From the NCBI RefSeq assembly GCF_018998565.1, contig NZ_JAHNZO010000020.1, positions 80,809 to 144,808 on the forward strand: 64,000 nt of DNA, written 5' to 3'. A program made the translations under genes and the position numbers. The notes under the pieces were generated by a model, which searched no databases, had not been told where the DNA came from, and was given only the letters and a program-made list of their open reading frames with translations. Position 1 is the first letter of the stretch; each line of letters starts with the position of its first letter. This DNA comes from Paenibacillus oleatilyticus. GTDB lineage: Bacteria; Bacillota; Bacilli; Paenibacillales; NBRC-103111. Shown piece after piece: positions 9,189-16,822 of the stretch.

Positions 9189-9484
9189 GCCGTCACCACC
9201 CGATCTACAATGACATACTGCTCCCCGCCCTGCATGCGAAGCAAAATGACACGGTTACCCGTTTTCAAGCCTTCCCGGATCACGATCTCCTGTCCCCCAA
9301 CCGTCACCCGGTAATCCGTCAGCTGTTCCGGAACAACTAAAAAGTCCTCTGTCAGCGTAAACCGTTGGTCAATGGTTACACTCAGAGGACTTTCGCTTGC
9401 TACCGTTCCGTACAATACGGATACCGGATTGCCCGCCTCGACGGCATCGAGACCGGCTTGTTTAATAAGATTTAAGAGCCCCAT
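9185..9484 (-). CDS. xkdR: XkdR-like protein (DUF2577)
   Basis: A 99-aa protein in the xkdR position. It begins MGLLNLIKQAGLDAVEAGNP, then VLYGTVASESPLSVTIDQRF, with a GNRVILLRMQGGEQYVIVDR end. This is the OB-fold-like, SH3-like pattern of the DUF2577 family, probably related to the central spike/hub components of contractile tails. The start overlaps nothing and lies two bases after XkdQ ends. Function in detail is not known for the family. Confidence 0.87.
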   Translation of the reverse strand: MGLLNLIKQAGLDAVEAGNPVSVLYGTVASESPLSVTIDQRFTLTEDFLVVPEQLTDYRVTVGGQEIVIREGLKTGNRVILLRMQGGEQYVIVDRVVTA

Positions 9485-9486
9485 TC

Positions 9487-10470
9487 CTACCTCTCCCCAA
9501 TGCGAATGTCGATCAATTCCAAGCTCATCGTATGCTCGACACTGCCGTCAAATTTATGCGTACATTCATTGACCAAAAAGCGTTGGTTCAATCCCAGCTC
9601 TTCCATGTTAATGGAAACGTAGCAGCCAGCCCGTACGCGGATATCCCCGAGAGCGTCGATCGAAAACGACCTTTGCTCGCGGTTTTTCAGCTGGATCAGA
9701 TTGTCCAGCATTTCTTTGACTTTTTCGGCGCTCACCTTTTCGTCGACGGTCTGGTAATGCTGAAGCAGCCCCCATTTGGCAATGGTTCGGCTGTCTTGAA
9801 CAATGTATAGCTCGCGTTTTCCGGATTCTTTATTGTCCCGGACGATCTTGATCTTGTTGCTGGTTTTGTCGAGAGAGCGTTTCTGCTTGTAATCGTAAAC
9901 AAGGCTCGTATCTCCAAGCGAAAAATCCAGCGCCATAGTTTCGGCGTCGCGAAGCGTCAACTCCCCGAAATCGTCGAAGAGGACGTAAATTTTTTTCGTG
10001 GCGATTAACGTCTTGTCAAGCGCTTTGAAAATGATATCAAGCAATTTCGTGTTGTTTTCGCTAAGCCCCGGAATGACGTGCTTTGTATCGTCCAGCTTCC
10101 CCAGCTTCAGCCCAAAGTCTTTGCCGATACGTTCCACCACTTGCGTTGCCGTTACATTCGAGAGCACGTAAGAGTCATTTGCAAGCAAATAACGCATTTG
10201 GTCGTAGGCCGTAATCTGTACGGTTTCCTCTCTCCCGCTCTCAATGGAGAAAATATAGCCGTAAAACACATTGCGTCCGTCTTGTCTGACCCGAACAATG
10301 TCGCCGAGGTTATACTTGAATTCTTTCGATTCGTAGAAACCGCCCTTGATCAAGGTCATTTCAAGACTTGAAGCTTGCCCTACCCGGGCGGTTTTAAATG
10401 TCGCTTCGGATACGATCCCCGAAAGGTCCCATAGGAATCCATCCTTGTTATCGATTTCGATCTGGAGCAT
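9487..10470 (-). CDS. xkdQ: XkdQ-like baseplate hub protein
   Basis: A 327-aa protein of the XkdQ/gpD-like hub family. The N-terminal part contains DIVRVRQDGRNVFYGYIFSI, characteristic of hub proteins related to phage P2 gpD and T4 gp27, and later KIYVLFDDFGELTLRD. It should make the trimeric hub on which the spike and wedge sit and through which the tube passes. AAAGGGGGACC precedes the ATG. It lies 12 bases after the XkdP-like gene and directly before xkdR. Length is normal for the family. Confidence 0.9.
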   Translation of the reverse strand: MLQIEIDNKDGFLWDLSGIVSEATFKTARVGQASSLEMTLIKGGFYESKEFKYNLGDIVRVRQDGRNVFYGYIFSIESGREETVQITAYDQMRYLLANDSYVLSNVTATQVVERIGKDFGLKLGKLDDTKHVIPGLSENNTKLLDIIFKALDKTLIATKKIYVLFDDFGELTLRDAETMALDFSLGDTSLVYDYKQKRSLDKTSNKIKIVRDNKESGKRELYIVQDSRTIAKWGLLQHYQTVDEKVSAEKVKEMLDNLIQLKNREQRSFSIDALGDIRVRAGCYVSINMEELGLNQRFLVNECTHKFDGSVEHTMSLELIDIRIGER

Positions 10471-10482
10471 GACGGTCCCCCT

Positions 10483-11268
10483 TTACTTTGGCGGCAGTTT
10501 CAGTACCGCGCCGTTTTGGATACCTTCCACTTCCGAATCGGAAATCCCATTAAATTCTTGAATTTCGCGGGCACGCGCACTGTCGCCATAGTACTTTGTG
10601 GATATTTTTGTAAGACTGTCTCCATCTTGGAAGGTATGCGTCTCCGGCATGACCCCTTCGTCCGGGCGGGCAGGCTGCTGTTGAACGAGAACGGTTTCCC
10701 CTTTGGCATTCACAACGGGCTGAACATTTCTGGCGGAGTAAAAGACATATTCCTTGAGCGACAGCGTATATTCGATATCGCCCGGGGAACCGGCAACCTC
10801 CTTCCATTCGAACTTTTCGATCGAGGCCGGAAAATTAAGGTCTCGATCGCTGGCGTTATCCAGTTTTCCATCTTCGCGACCGCGTCGAACGATATACATA
10901 AAACGAATGGGATGCTTGGTTTCCATCCATTTACGAATATCTTTAACGTATTTCATCGGCTCATAAATCCCATCGCTAAGTTGCCGATAATTTTCATTGA
11001 ATTCACGGATTCCCTGTACAATAAACGGATAGTTGTGCGATTTTGAGGGAAAAAAGCTGCTGAAGCTGACCGTTTTCAGCCTCGGGCTCTGAATGACATT
11101 AATTTCGCCCGCACGCGTCTCCTCTGTCCCCCCGCCTTTGCCGACAATGTTGTACGTCTTCCCTTGGCCTTCTTCCGAAATTTCGATCGAGTCCGGGTTA
11201 ACCGGCAGCCTCCAACCCTCAGCCTGGTTATTAAAGCTCAAATAAATAAAATAATGGTCTTCCATCAC
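10483..11268 (-). CDS. xkdP: XkdP-like tail protein with C-terminal LysM domain
   Basis: A 261-aa protein. Residues 1-200 match the XkdP pattern (FNNQAEGWRLPVNPDSIEIS start, then SFSSFFPSKSHNYPF). Residues about 205-258 form a LysM domain (THTFQDGDSLTKISTKYYGD), as is usual at the end of XkdP and of T4 gp53-like proteins. It probably sits at the tail tip and joins baseplate and tube. The start is GTG at 11268 followed at once by ATG at 11265; AAGGGG lies seven bases before the GTG. The GTG overlaps the tape measure stop (GTGA). Confidence 0.9.
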   Translation of the reverse strand: MMEDHYFIYLSFNNQAEGWRLPVNPDSIEISEEGQGKTYNIVGKGGGTEETRAGEINVIQSPRLKTVSFSSFFPSKSHNYPFIVQGIREFNENYRQLSDGIYEPMKYVKDIRKWMETKHPIRFMYIVRRGREDGKLDNASDRDLNFPASIEKFEWKEVAGSPGDIEYTLSLKEYVFYSARNVQPVVNAKGETVLVQQQPARPDEGVMPETHTFQDGDSLTKISTKYYGDSARAREIQEFNGISDSEVEGIQNGAVLKLPPK

Positions 11269-13361
11269 GCGTACACCCCTTGAGCGGAATTTGTGATTTC
11301 GCGCGACATCACTTCTTCGATGCGCCGGATCATTTCGTTCGCATCGGTCGGTTGGTGAATATCTCCTGTGGTCACCTGTACGGTCGGCGTCAGCGTCACA
11401 AAGTTTTGGATGCTTTGAATTTCAGCCAAGTCCCGCATGACCTCCAAGTCTTCGCTAGAGATATCGACCGTATTATTGATTTCGCCGATCGAGTTCACGT
11501 GGTTAATATTCGGAAGCTGCGAGGCAGGCTGTTTGACTGTTGGGAGGTTATTTCCCTTCCAAAGGTTACTCATGTCCTCAACCTTGCCTCCACCGAAATT
11601 CATAGCGTTTGCGGCAAAGTTTTGCCCCTCGCTGAAGGCTTGGGTTAGATCCTTTTGTTCCCATCGGAGATTCGATAAATCTACCGTACCTGTCTTTGGT
11701 TCCGGCTTAAGGTTGTCAACCCATTCGCTTTCGAATTTACCGATAAGAGAAAATTTGCTGCCTGAAATTTTATTAACTTTCTCAATTAACCAGTTTAATC
11801 CTGTAATAGCCGCATTGATAAAAGTGGTTAAATTGTCGGATACGCTTTTTAACAAATCGTAAAAAAGTTTCTTAAAAGCATAACCCGGCTCATTCCAAAC
11901 GTTGGCGAAAAACTCAGCAACGGCAATTATGACATTCCAAAACAAAGCAATTTGGTTATAAATAGCAGCGAAAAGGCTGAAAAATAATCCTGCGACAAAT
12001 CCAACGACTTGGCCGGTGGATACTCCAAATTGATTCAGTATTTCCATAAGCAATACGAGCACTCCGATTATTAAGAACACAGGCCATAGAGCAGAAAACC
12101 ACTGAATTAACCAAATACCTGCGAGAACCAAGAGAACGATGCCAAGAGCAAGCAATACATTTTGCACAAGACCAAGATGATCCATAATAAAACGGGCAAA
12201 AATGGCAACCCCTTGAGCGATAGCGTTGAGTCCGGCTTGCAAACCGTCGAAGAAAGGCTGAAACTTTCCGGATTCAAAAGCTTCATTAATTAATGTAATC
12301 ACAGGAAGCAGCGCCGTCAAAGCCGCTTGACCCGTTTCTGTCAGAGCGTTTTTGAAGTTGTTCATCATAGTCCCTACTTGATTAGCGGGACTTTTGGAAA
12401 TTTTATCGTAGGCTGCCTGTCCCATATTGTTCTTTTCGAGGAGTTTGTCCAAGACCGTAATAGCTCCGCCAACATCGCCCTTTTGCAAAAGCTTGTCCAA
12501 CTTGAGATCTTTCACTTGATTTTTGTCCATCCCAAACCGTTTGGCTATAGAATCCATCGAAGCCGTATCTCCGCTAAGCACGTCTTTTACGGCTCCTCCG
12601 TTTGCTTTAAGTCCCTTTTTCTCCGGATCGAATATAGCCAGACGCTGAGCAATGTTGTTCAGTTTGCTGATCTGATCCGAGTTCTGAGCAACAGACATGA
12701 ACGACAAGGAGTTGGACAAATACTCATTTGCATCTTCCCCGGCAGTCAATGCTTCTTTCTTGAACTTCTCAAACATGGCCGTGCCTACTTTATCATTGCC
12801 AGACTTGGCAATGAACATATCTTTTTGGTTTTGCTGTTCCATCGCACTCCCGACGGTCGCTTGAAATATTTTCTCCGGATCAATCATAGAACCAGCCTTG
12901 GCTCCGAGTTTAGAAAATGATTCCTTGAATTTCGGCGCCAGCGCTTTGATGCCCTGACCGAGCGCTTTGAAACTCTGACCAAGAGCATGGAGACCGCTTC
13001 TTATCTTTGTCTCTATAAGTCCAGCAACTAAAGTGGCCTGAAAAATAGGCTTACTTGTAATTACACGCAAAAGCCCCTTTTCGAGCGATTTCATAGTCGA
13101 TCTTAGAAAGCTCGGAATCTGTGTAACAGCCGCGGAACCTACTCTAGAAATAGTATCGTTAGCCATAAAAGCTAATCGATACATTCCCTGCCCGATTGCA
13201 TTTATTCCGCTTCTCACTTTTGCTTCAATGAGACCCGCTATGACTAAAGGCCTAAAGACAGGCTTGCTCGTGATTACATGCACTAATCCCTTTTCAAGCG
13301 ACCGTCCAAACGCCGTTGCCGTACGTTCAAAAATTTTGAGACCAAAGTCCATACTATCCAC
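11265..13361 (-). CDS. Tail tape measure protein
   Basis: A 698-aa protein in the tape-measure position (xkdO in PBSX). It has helical, Ala/Gly-rich segments, a middle region rich in KFK, KEALTAGEDANEYL and similar, and a cluster of hydrophobic segments at about residues 385-500, typical of tape measures that insert in the target membrane. The N-terminal part has a tandem duplication: residues 21-58 and 92-129 are about 70% alike. Length sets tail length in this family; with the usual rule of about 1.5 angstroms per residue the tail would be near 100 nm, an inference. The gene is preceded by AAAGGAGG and by an internal terminator-like hairpin. Confidence 0.92.
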   Translation of the reverse strand: MDSMDFGLKIFERTATAFGRSLEKGLVHVITSKPVFRPLVIAGLIEAKVRSGINAIGQGMYRLAFMANDTISRVGSAAVTQIPSFLRSTMKSLEKGLLRVITSKPIFQATLVAGLIETKIRSGLHALGQSFKALGQGIKALAPKFKESFSKLGAKAGSMIDPEKIFQATVGSAMEQQNQKDMFIAKSGNDKVGTAMFEKFKKEALTAGEDANEYLSNSLSFMSVAQNSDQISKLNNIAQRLAIFDPEKKGLKANGGAVKDVLSGDTASMDSIAKRFGMDKNQVKDLKLDKLLQKGDVGGAITVLDKLLEKNNMGQAAYDKISKSPANQVGTMMNNFKNALTETGQAALTALLPVITLINEAFESGKFQPFFDGLQAGLNAIAQGVAIFARFIMDHLGLVQNVLLALGIVLLVLAGIWLIQWFSALWPVFLIIGVLVLLMEILNQFGVSTGQVVGFVAGLFFSLFAAIYNQIALFWNVIIAVAEFFANVWNEPGYAFKKLFYDLLKSVSDNLTTFINAAITGLNWLIEKVNKISGSKFSLIGKFESEWVDNLKPEPKTGTVDLSNLRWEQKDLTQAFSEGQNFAANAMNFGGGKVEDMSNLWKGNNLPTVKQPASQLPNINHVNSIGEINNTVDISSEDLEVMRDLAEIQSIQNFVTLTPTVQVTTGDIHQPTDANEMIRRIEEVMSREITNSAQGVYA
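12975..13301 (-). repeat. Internal duplication in the tape measure gene
   Basis: Codons 21-58 (13,188-13,301) and 92-129 (12,975-13,088) encode matching segments: SLEKGLVHVITSKPVF and SLEKGLLRVITSKPIF, each followed by AGLIEAKVRSG or AGLIETKIRSG and an A[IL]GQ end. The repeat period is 71 residues. Duplications inside tape measures are a known route to changing tail length. Confidence 0.8.
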
Positions 13362-13380
13362 TACCTCCTTTCTACAACCT

Positions 13381-13410
13381 AAAAAGAAGCGCCTCCTAAG
13401 AGACGCTTCT
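13381..13410 (-). terminator. Hairpin with T-run between chaperone and tape measure genes
   Basis: On the minus strand an 11-bp stem (AGAAGCGTCTC / GAGGCGCTTCT, with one G-T pair) and a TTAG loop are followed by a run of T. It begins just after the stop of the frameshift extension (13,411). It would reduce transcription into the tape measure gene relative to tube and sheath, matching the needed protein ratios. Confidence 0.7.
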
Positions 13411-14003
13411 CTAGAATCCTTTTTTAGCGCGGGCGCGCTTTTCCTTTTCCACCCGCACGTCGATCATGGCGTAGATCGCGGCCCTTTCGTGCCGCGACAT
13501 GGCCATGAGATCCTGCGGTAAAATGTGAAGCTCGTGGAGGGCATAGTAGGCGTAATTCGCCTCGCCTGCGCCCTCGTTGATCAGTTTTTTACTTCGTCAA
13601 CCAGCTCGTTCATATCCTTGTCGAAGCCGTTGAGCTCCTGCACCTTTTGGAGCAGGTTGGCATACTCCCCGGGAAGCAGCATTTTGCGCAGCAGCGACTC
13701 GGCACCGAGCACGCCGTACGATTGCTGCAATTCCGCATCCTTCAAATTCGGGAAAACGACGCTGTTCACAGCCAGTTTGGCGATATACTCGTTCTGGTCG
13801 ACTTCGGTGGTGTAGCTGCCGCCTTTGCCTTTGACGCGCTTCGTTACCGCTTTGCGCACCGCCTCGTTTTCCTCCTCCGTCATGCTGCGGAGGCGCCAAG
13901 GCACCGGAGCACCCTCCCGGTCCTTGAACCGTTCGGAAATAACGACTTCCTCAATCGTGCTGGCTTCTGCATTTTGGGCAAAAAATACGCTTAAATCGCT
14001 CAT
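13411..14003 (-). CDS. Frameshifted tail assembly chaperone (G-T type fusion)
   Basis: A -1 shift at the heptamer A-AAA-AAC (13,584-13,590), directly before the TGA of the 140-aa XkdN-like gene, joins it to an extra 57 codons ending at TAG 13,411. The extension starts LINEGAGEANYAYYALHEL and ends KRARAKKGF. It has no start codon of its own, no stop inside, and is protein-like, so it is readable only by frameshift. The 197-aa product would correspond to lambda gpGT, which binds the tape measure with its extension and recruits tube protein. The arrangement (slippery site at the end of the chaperone, immediately before the tape measure) is the known one for long-tailed phages. Confidence 0.82.
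13581..14003 (-). CDS. xkdN: XkdN-like tail assembly chaperone
   Basis: A 140-aa protein of the XkdN family: MSDLSVFFAQNAEASTIEEV start, then FKDREGAPVPWRLRSMTEEE and YIAKLAVNSVVFPNLKDAEL. It corresponds to the short chaperone gpG of lambda-like tails, made in excess, while a minority of ribosomes shift frame to make the longer form. It lies between tube and tape measure genes, its normal place. AGGAGGAT precedes the ATG. Confidence 0.9.
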   Translation of the reverse strand: MSDLSVFFAQNAEASTIEEVVISERFKDREGAPVPWRLRSMTEEENEAVRKAVTKRVKGKGGSYTTEVDQNEYIAKLAVNSVVFPNLKDAELQQSYGVLGAESLLRKMLLPGEYANLLQKVQELNGFDKDMNELVDEVKN

Positions 14004-14028
14004 GTATCATATCCTCCTGTTAATGTGA

Positions 14029-14502
14029 TTAGTTCATGGAAGGGGCTTTGAAACGATCTTTAATTTCAATACCGTCGAAGGTGAAGGAAATTTCCTCCTC
14101 CAACGTATCGCTTCCGGTATCAAGAGACGCCATGATGACACTGTCCAGGTTTACGTTTTTAATAATAACGGTTTGCATGCCTACCGACGAAGAAGGGTCT
14201 TCGTTCGTTACCGTAATATCGAAATAAGTATCCTTGCCGCTGACCATGTACTCGTTCATCATCTCACGGAAAAGAGTGGTGATATAGTAAATCGTCATGC
14301 TGCCGGTGCCTTTCCAGCCTTTCGCCTTGCTTTGCGTTCCCCGGCGGCCAAGTGCCTTAATTTCGGCCTTTTCCTTCTCGACCTTGGCCTCCAGCTTTTT
14401 AACATAGAACATTTCTTCCTTGTTTCCGTTAATCGTTGCGTAAGCACGGCCTTCCTGACCGCTAATCGTATCGCGAGCGTGTAACACTTTTTGATCTGCC
14501 AT
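14029..14502 (-). CDS. xkdM: Tail tube protein (XkdM)
   Basis: A 157-aa protein matching XkdM. It starts MADQKVLHARDTISGQEGRA, continues with AYATINGNKEEMFYVKKLEA and ends in a DGIEIKDRFKAPSMN tail. XkdM subunits stack as hexamers to make the rigid inner tube that is driven through the envelope when the sheath contracts. It follows the sheath gene by one base and precedes the chaperone. Length is normal for the family (about 145-160 aa). Confidence 0.95.
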   Translation of the reverse strand: MADQKVLHARDTISGQEGRAYATINGNKEEMFYVKKLEAKVEKEKAEIKALGRRGTQSKAKGWKGTGSMTIYYITTLFREMMNEYMVSGKDTYFDITVTNEDPSSSVGMQTVIIKNVNLDSVIMASLDTGSDTLEEEISFTFDGIEIKDRFKAPSMN

Positions 14503-14503
14503 G

Positions 14504-15820
14504 TTACTTCACCGTCACTTTCATGTAGATTTTTTCGATCGAATCCACCGGCTGGACATGCAATTCCACATACACGCTGTCCACGTCCTGGCCTTGAATG
14601 ACATTCACATCGGTTTGCGAATTGAAATTTTGGATGGCCGCATTCGCCTGCAGCGTTCTCAGGTAAGTGACGACCTCGTTCCACAGCAAATTGCGCCCGT
14701 CGTGGTCGTTGCTCACCTTACCGATATAGAACGTCTCGAAAATCCGCTTAATATCGTTGGCAATGCCGTCTAGCACGCGGATTACGCGGTTTTTGGAGAA
14801 CGCTTTGCCCTTGGTCGGCAGGAAGCTTTTGAACGTGTTCAGGTCCTGCTCAATAATGGCACGGCCTTTGTTTTGCACAAAAACAACCTCGCCGCCGCGC
14901 AGGGCGGATTCGATTTGGGAGTTCGTGTAACGGATGTCCACGTCCACCGCATCGTCGTACGCTTGGTACGTCAGCGATTGGTTCACCTGCGCCCCGGCCG
15001 TAGCCGCAGCTACCCATACCGTCGCTTTCACCGCATCCAGAACGGTGCCGTCCGTCAGCACGACGCCATTTTTGACGCTGATGATGCCTTCAAAATCGGC
15101 TGCCGGATAGTTTTCCAGCACGGCCTGCACTTTCTTGCCTTCGGTATCTCGAAGCCGCTTCACGAATGCCGTGTAGACGGATTTCAACGTAGCGTCGCCG
15201 GATGCGAGCGCCATCGTTTGGAAGTCGAACACTTCGATCGCTCCGAGATAGTCGGTATGGTCCTGGTTGGTCACGGTGCCGTCAGCGCCGCCGGTGAGCG
15301 CAGCGCCCGCCGTTGCCGTCAAGTCGCCCGTGCCGCTAAATACGACCCAATCGTTCGCCTTCAGCCCGGCGATATTGGCCACCGTCTGGGAATCGACGGC
15401 TTGACCGGCCAGCAGCGTCTTCACGTCGAATTTCGTATTATCGTCGATATTCGCCTGAACGACAACGGACAAATCGTTGCCGCGCACGCCGCCGTGCTTG
15501 GCCGTTACCTTCAGCGCGCCGACCGTTGCCGCTGCCTTCGTTCCTGCATTCAAACGGTACAGCAGCACCGTTTGGGCGCGCTTCAAAGCCTCCCGCACCA
15601 GCAGCAGCTGAGGCGCTGCGATATCGTAACCGAGCAGCGTTTTCACATCGTCTCCTGCGCTGATGGTCAGCACCTTTTTCGCTTCACCCCAGCCGAGCGG
15701 CAGCGCCATCGTCATAATCCCGCGATCGCCGGCTGCACCTGCCGGTTTTCCTTCACCTACGAAATTGATGTACACCCCTGGGCGTACTTTGTTTTGAGTT
15801 GTCCATGTTCCGCCTGCCAT
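14504..15820 (-). CDS. xkdK: Contractile tail sheath protein (XkdK)
   Basis: A 438-aa sheath protein. The N-terminal strand region (RPGVYINFVGEGKPAG) and the C-terminal domain (GRNLLWNEVVTYLRTLQANA, then VDVYVELHV-type strand VDSVYVELHVQPVDSIEKIY) fit the Phage_sheath_1 family, in which N- and C-terminal arms interlock neighbouring subunits. The middle insertion (residues ~90-180) is an exposed, poorly conserved domain. The presence of a sheath shows that the tail is contractile (R-type), not flexible. Confidence 0.96.
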   Translation of the reverse strand: MAGGTWTTQNKVRPGVYINFVGEGKPAGAAGDRGIMTMALPLGWGEAKKVLTISAGDDVKTLLGYDIAAPQLLLVREALKRAQTVLLYRLNAGTKAAATVGALKVTAKHGGVRGNDLSVVVQANIDDNTKFDVKTLLAGQAVDSQTVANIAGLKANDWVVFSGTGDLTATAGAALTGGADGTVTNQDHTDYLGAIEVFDFQTMALASGDATLKSVYTAFVKRLRDTEGKKVQAVLENYPAADFEGIISVKNGVVLTDGTVLDAVKATVWVAAATAGAQVNQSLTYQAYDDAVDVDIRYTNSQIESALRGGEVVFVQNKGRAIIEQDLNTFKSFLPTKGKAFSKNRVIRVLDGIANDIKRIFETFYIGKVSNDHDGRNLLWNEVVTYLRTLQANAAIQNFNSQTDVNVIQGQDVDSVYVELHVQPVDSIEKIYMKVTVK

Positions 15821-16042
15821 CTATTCCACCGCCTTTTTCAAATATTGTTCGATTTGTTGTTTGACCTGATCGGTCGTATACGTTTCCTCATCTTGCAGCA
15901 GAGCGTTCAGCAAATCTTTTTGCTGTGCCGTAAACAGCTTCGACTCCAAAAACTGCTGCTTCGTAAAAGCCGACAAGCTCTCCTGAGCCGCAGTCGTCTC
16001 TTCCTTCATGGCTGCCGCTTTCGACGTCCCTTTTTTAATCAT
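15821..16042 (-). CDS. Small protein in XkdJ position, 73 aa
   Basis: A 73-aa, helical, charged protein (MIKKGTSKAAAMKEETTAAQ start; LLNALLQDEETYTTDQVKQQ middle). It sits directly before the sheath gene as xkdJ does in PBSX. AGGAGG lies about 12 bases upstream of the ATG. I see no domain that I can name. The second half predicts a long helix with heptad-like spacing. It overlaps the preceding gene by 8 bases, so it belongs to the operon. Confidence 0.75.
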   Translation of the reverse strand: MIKKGTSKAAAMKEETTAAQESLSAFTKQQFLESKLFTAQQKDLLNALLQDEETYTTDQVKQQIEQYLKKAVE

Positions 16043-16499
16043 GTCGGATATGTTCCTCCTGTACTAAATTTCGCATCGTAGGCACGGCCTCTTTTGGCCG
16101 CATTACATACACCTCGAAGCTCACGTAAAAATGAAGCACGTTGTCCGTCAATGTGTAACGCATGCCTGAGCTGCGATACGTATGACCTTCCCACGGGATC
16201 AGTTCAAGCCGCTCGTACAACGCATCCCGGACCGTCTCGCAATCGCGAATCAACTGCGGACTGCCCGGAACCGGAAAGTAGGCGATGTCGAACGTCCCCG
16301 TCCGGATATACCGGCGGTTCATTACGTGCTTCTGCGCACCTTCCGTTTGCCGAACAAAAAAAGCAGGCTTCGTGAAGCCCTGCTCGACTTGTTCCGTATA
16401 GACGCTCGCGGCCGGAAACATTTCCTTGAGCCGTTTCGCAATCCCCTGCTTAATTTCTTCCACGTTCACCACCCCGATAGAAGCCGGATAAAGCTTCAT
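16035..16499 (-). CDS. Tail terminator-like protein (DUF6838, XkdI position)
   Basis: A 154-aa protein with an EEIKQGIAKRLKEMFP start and VYTEQVEQGFTKPAFFV, the pattern of the DUF6838/phage tail terminator family that occupies the xkdI position. Such proteins cap the end of tube and sheath and, in a phage, form the site for the head. The ORF begins with ATG at 16499, but homologues often start near VNVEEIK, so GTG codons about 11-12 residues in are alternative starts. It is the first clear structural gene of the operon: everything encoded after it is tail, and nothing before it is head. Confidence 0.8.
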   Translation of the reverse strand: MKLYPASIGVVNVEEIKQGIAKRLKEMFPAASVYTEQVEQGFTKPAFFVRQTEGAQKHVMNRRYIRTGTFDIAYFPVPGSPQLIRDCETVRDALYERLELIPWEGHTYRSSGMRYTLTDNVLHFYVSFEVYVMRPKEAVPTMRNLVQEEHIRHD

Positions 16500-16535
16500 G
16501 AATTGCCGCAGCTTGCGCTTCCGCCTGGCAGCGGC

Positions 16536-16604
16536 TCACACCTCAAAGGGTGCTCCGGAAATCGCCTGCTCGAACTGTACATCCAGTTTGCGCAACCGCT
16601 CCAT
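16536..16604 (-). CDS. 22-codon ORF at the head of the tail operon
   Basis: A short ORF (MERLRKLDVQFEQAISGAPF, 22 aa) has a strong GGGGGAGG site six bases before its ATG and is the first ORF after the terminator at 16,653. It ends with TGA and the same frame then stays open for 12 codons into the tail terminator gene. It could be a leader peptide, the decayed stub of the preceding head-joining gene, or chance. No family recognised. Confidence 0.35.
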   Translation of the reverse strand: MERLRKLDVQFEQAISGAPFEV

Positions 16605-16652
16605 ATCCTCCCTCCCCCTGAAGCCTAATCTTGTGCGGCGGAGCGAATGCAA

Positions 16653-16678
16653 AAAGAGCCGCATCGCTGCGACTCTTT
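16653..16678 (-). terminator. Intrinsic terminator in the tail operon leader
   Basis: Minus-strand stem AAAGAGTCGCA / TGCGGCTCTTT with a GCGA loop (one T-G pair), followed by TTTTT. It lies between a good extended -10 promoter (16,717-16,725) and the first gene of the tail operon, so transcripts from that promoter meet it before the tail genes. The terminator at 17,549 is almost identical in sequence. Confidence 0.75.
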
Positions 16679-16716
16679 CGTTCGTGTTCCCCTTAGCACA
16701 ATTATCTTACATTAAC

Positions 16717-16725
16717 ATCATAGCA
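16717..16725 (-). promoter_or_regulatory. Extended -10 promoter upstream of the tail operon
   Basis: The minus strand reads GTGCTATGATG, an extended -10 (TGC-TATGAT). There is no good -35 at the usual distance. The same GTGCTATRATG sequence occurs upstream of the 211-aa gene (17,498). This is the best promoter candidate for the tail genes; it may need the sigma-like activator encoded at 17,576. Confidence 0.5.
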
Positions 16726-16789
16726 CGGGAAAACCGCACCTCGTTACAAAGGTTGTCCATAGTTAATCCAACGCTTTTGCAGCGAAATT

Positions 16790-16807
16790 CCGATGAAATT
16801 GCATCGG
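16790..16807 (-). terminator. Short hairpin after the 211-aa gene
   Basis: CCGATG / CATCGG stem with a six-base loop, 16 bases past the stop of the 211-aa gene and followed by AATTT on the minus strand. A weak terminator at best. Confidence 0.35.
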
Positions 16808-16822
16808 CCCTTCAGCTCAGCC

